Positions 63,906 through 64,000 of a stretch of 64,000 nt of DNA are shown here, in pieces. Origin of the DNA: Helopsaltes ochotensis (Eukaryota > Chordata > Aves > Passeriformes > Locustellidae); assembly GCA_013400155.1 (NCBI GenBank), contig VXBM01000010.1, forward strand, positions 2,428,817 to 2,492,816. The letters are read 5' to 3'. Under the pieces are notes generated by a model, which was given only the letters and a program-made list of their open reading frames with translations, was not told where the DNA came from and did not search any database. How positions within the stretch are numbered: position 1 is the first letter of the stretch; each line of letters starts with the position of its first letter. Both the position numbers and the translations under genes were made by a program.

Positions 63906-64000
63906 AGAAAGAAAACATGGCAAGCATTGCTGTTAGAAAGAAAGAAGTCACTAGAGATCTAGACCACTGTGATATTCCATACTATGTTTCTGAATTTGTG
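63906..64000 (+). CDS. RINT1: RINT1 N-terminal exon, partial (RAD50-interacting protein 1)
   Basis: RINT1 is a subunit of the NRZ tethering complex (with ZW10 and NBAS) in Golgi-to-ER transport. It also interacts with RAD50 in checkpoint control. After acceptor GTATTGCAG the plus strand reads, in the frame that takes one base from the preceding exon, KENMASIAVRKKEV and then TRDLDHCDIPYYVSEFV, open to the end of the window. This aligns with the human segment I remember, EKSDINVTVLIGSKQV followed by GDLPSYVSAFIEKEVG; CDIPYYVSEFV against GDLPSYVSAFI is the strongest stretch. Position next to PUS7 supports it. An ATG at 63916 has a good context (A at -3, G at +4), so a start within this exon is possible. 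The rest of the gene is outside the window. Confidence 0.75.

Noticed and set aside
1..64000. CRISPR arrays, operons, tRNA or rRNA genes
   Set aside because: No regularly spaced repeats, no ribosomal RNA sequence and no tRNA-like A/B box pairs were noticed. The gene structure is eukaryotic throughout.

Overview
The window is vertebrate nuclear DNA, almost certainly from a bird. It has spliced genes with long AT-rich introns and CpG-island promoters. The interspersed repeats are CR1 LINE fragments plus retroviral-LTR-like pieces, with no Alu/L1-type elements seen. It is part of an assembly with three runs of N, at 20084-20341, 40217-40771 and 62367-62721, and each run lies inside a GC-rich promoter island.

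Layout. (1) 1-19910 reads as a long intron of SRPK2 (SR-protein kinase 2), which is transcribed leftward on the minus strand. One N-terminal coding exon sits at 19911-19995, inside a CpG island at about 19560-20520. The intron carries CR1 fragments at 6.3-7.4 kb and otherwise looks like plain AT-rich intron. (2) About 20.6-40.0 kb is intergenic. It holds one CR1 tail (26.9 kb) and a probable solo LTR (about 38.44-38.95 kb), and I see no convincing gene. (3) About 40.1-62.2 kb is PUS7, the mRNA/tRNA pseudouridine synthase of the TruD family, on the plus strand. A CpG island at about 40.1-41.1 kb is followed by 15 coding exons (43872-61513). They join in frame to a complete 645-residue protein with the catalytic Asp at residue 278. 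Two AATAAA signals follow the stop codon. (4) About 62.1-62.9 kb is a further CpG island. At 63906 to the window end an exon begins that matches the N-terminal part of RINT1 on the plus strand; the gene continues beyond the window.

The three genes are housekeeping genes in splicing regulation (SRPK2), RNA modification (PUS7) and ER-Golgi tethering / checkpoint control (RINT1). They are neighbours in the human genome as I remember it, which supports the identifications. In human, PUS7 points the same way as SRPK2 and is divergent from RINT1. Here PUS7 alone has the opposite orientation, and the segment that would have to be flipped is exactly the piece between two assembly gaps. That is the most useful thing to check here: either a misoriented contig or a small real inversion. 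I found no evidence of an undescribed system. The other observations concern repeat structure, splice-site oddities and promoter gaps.
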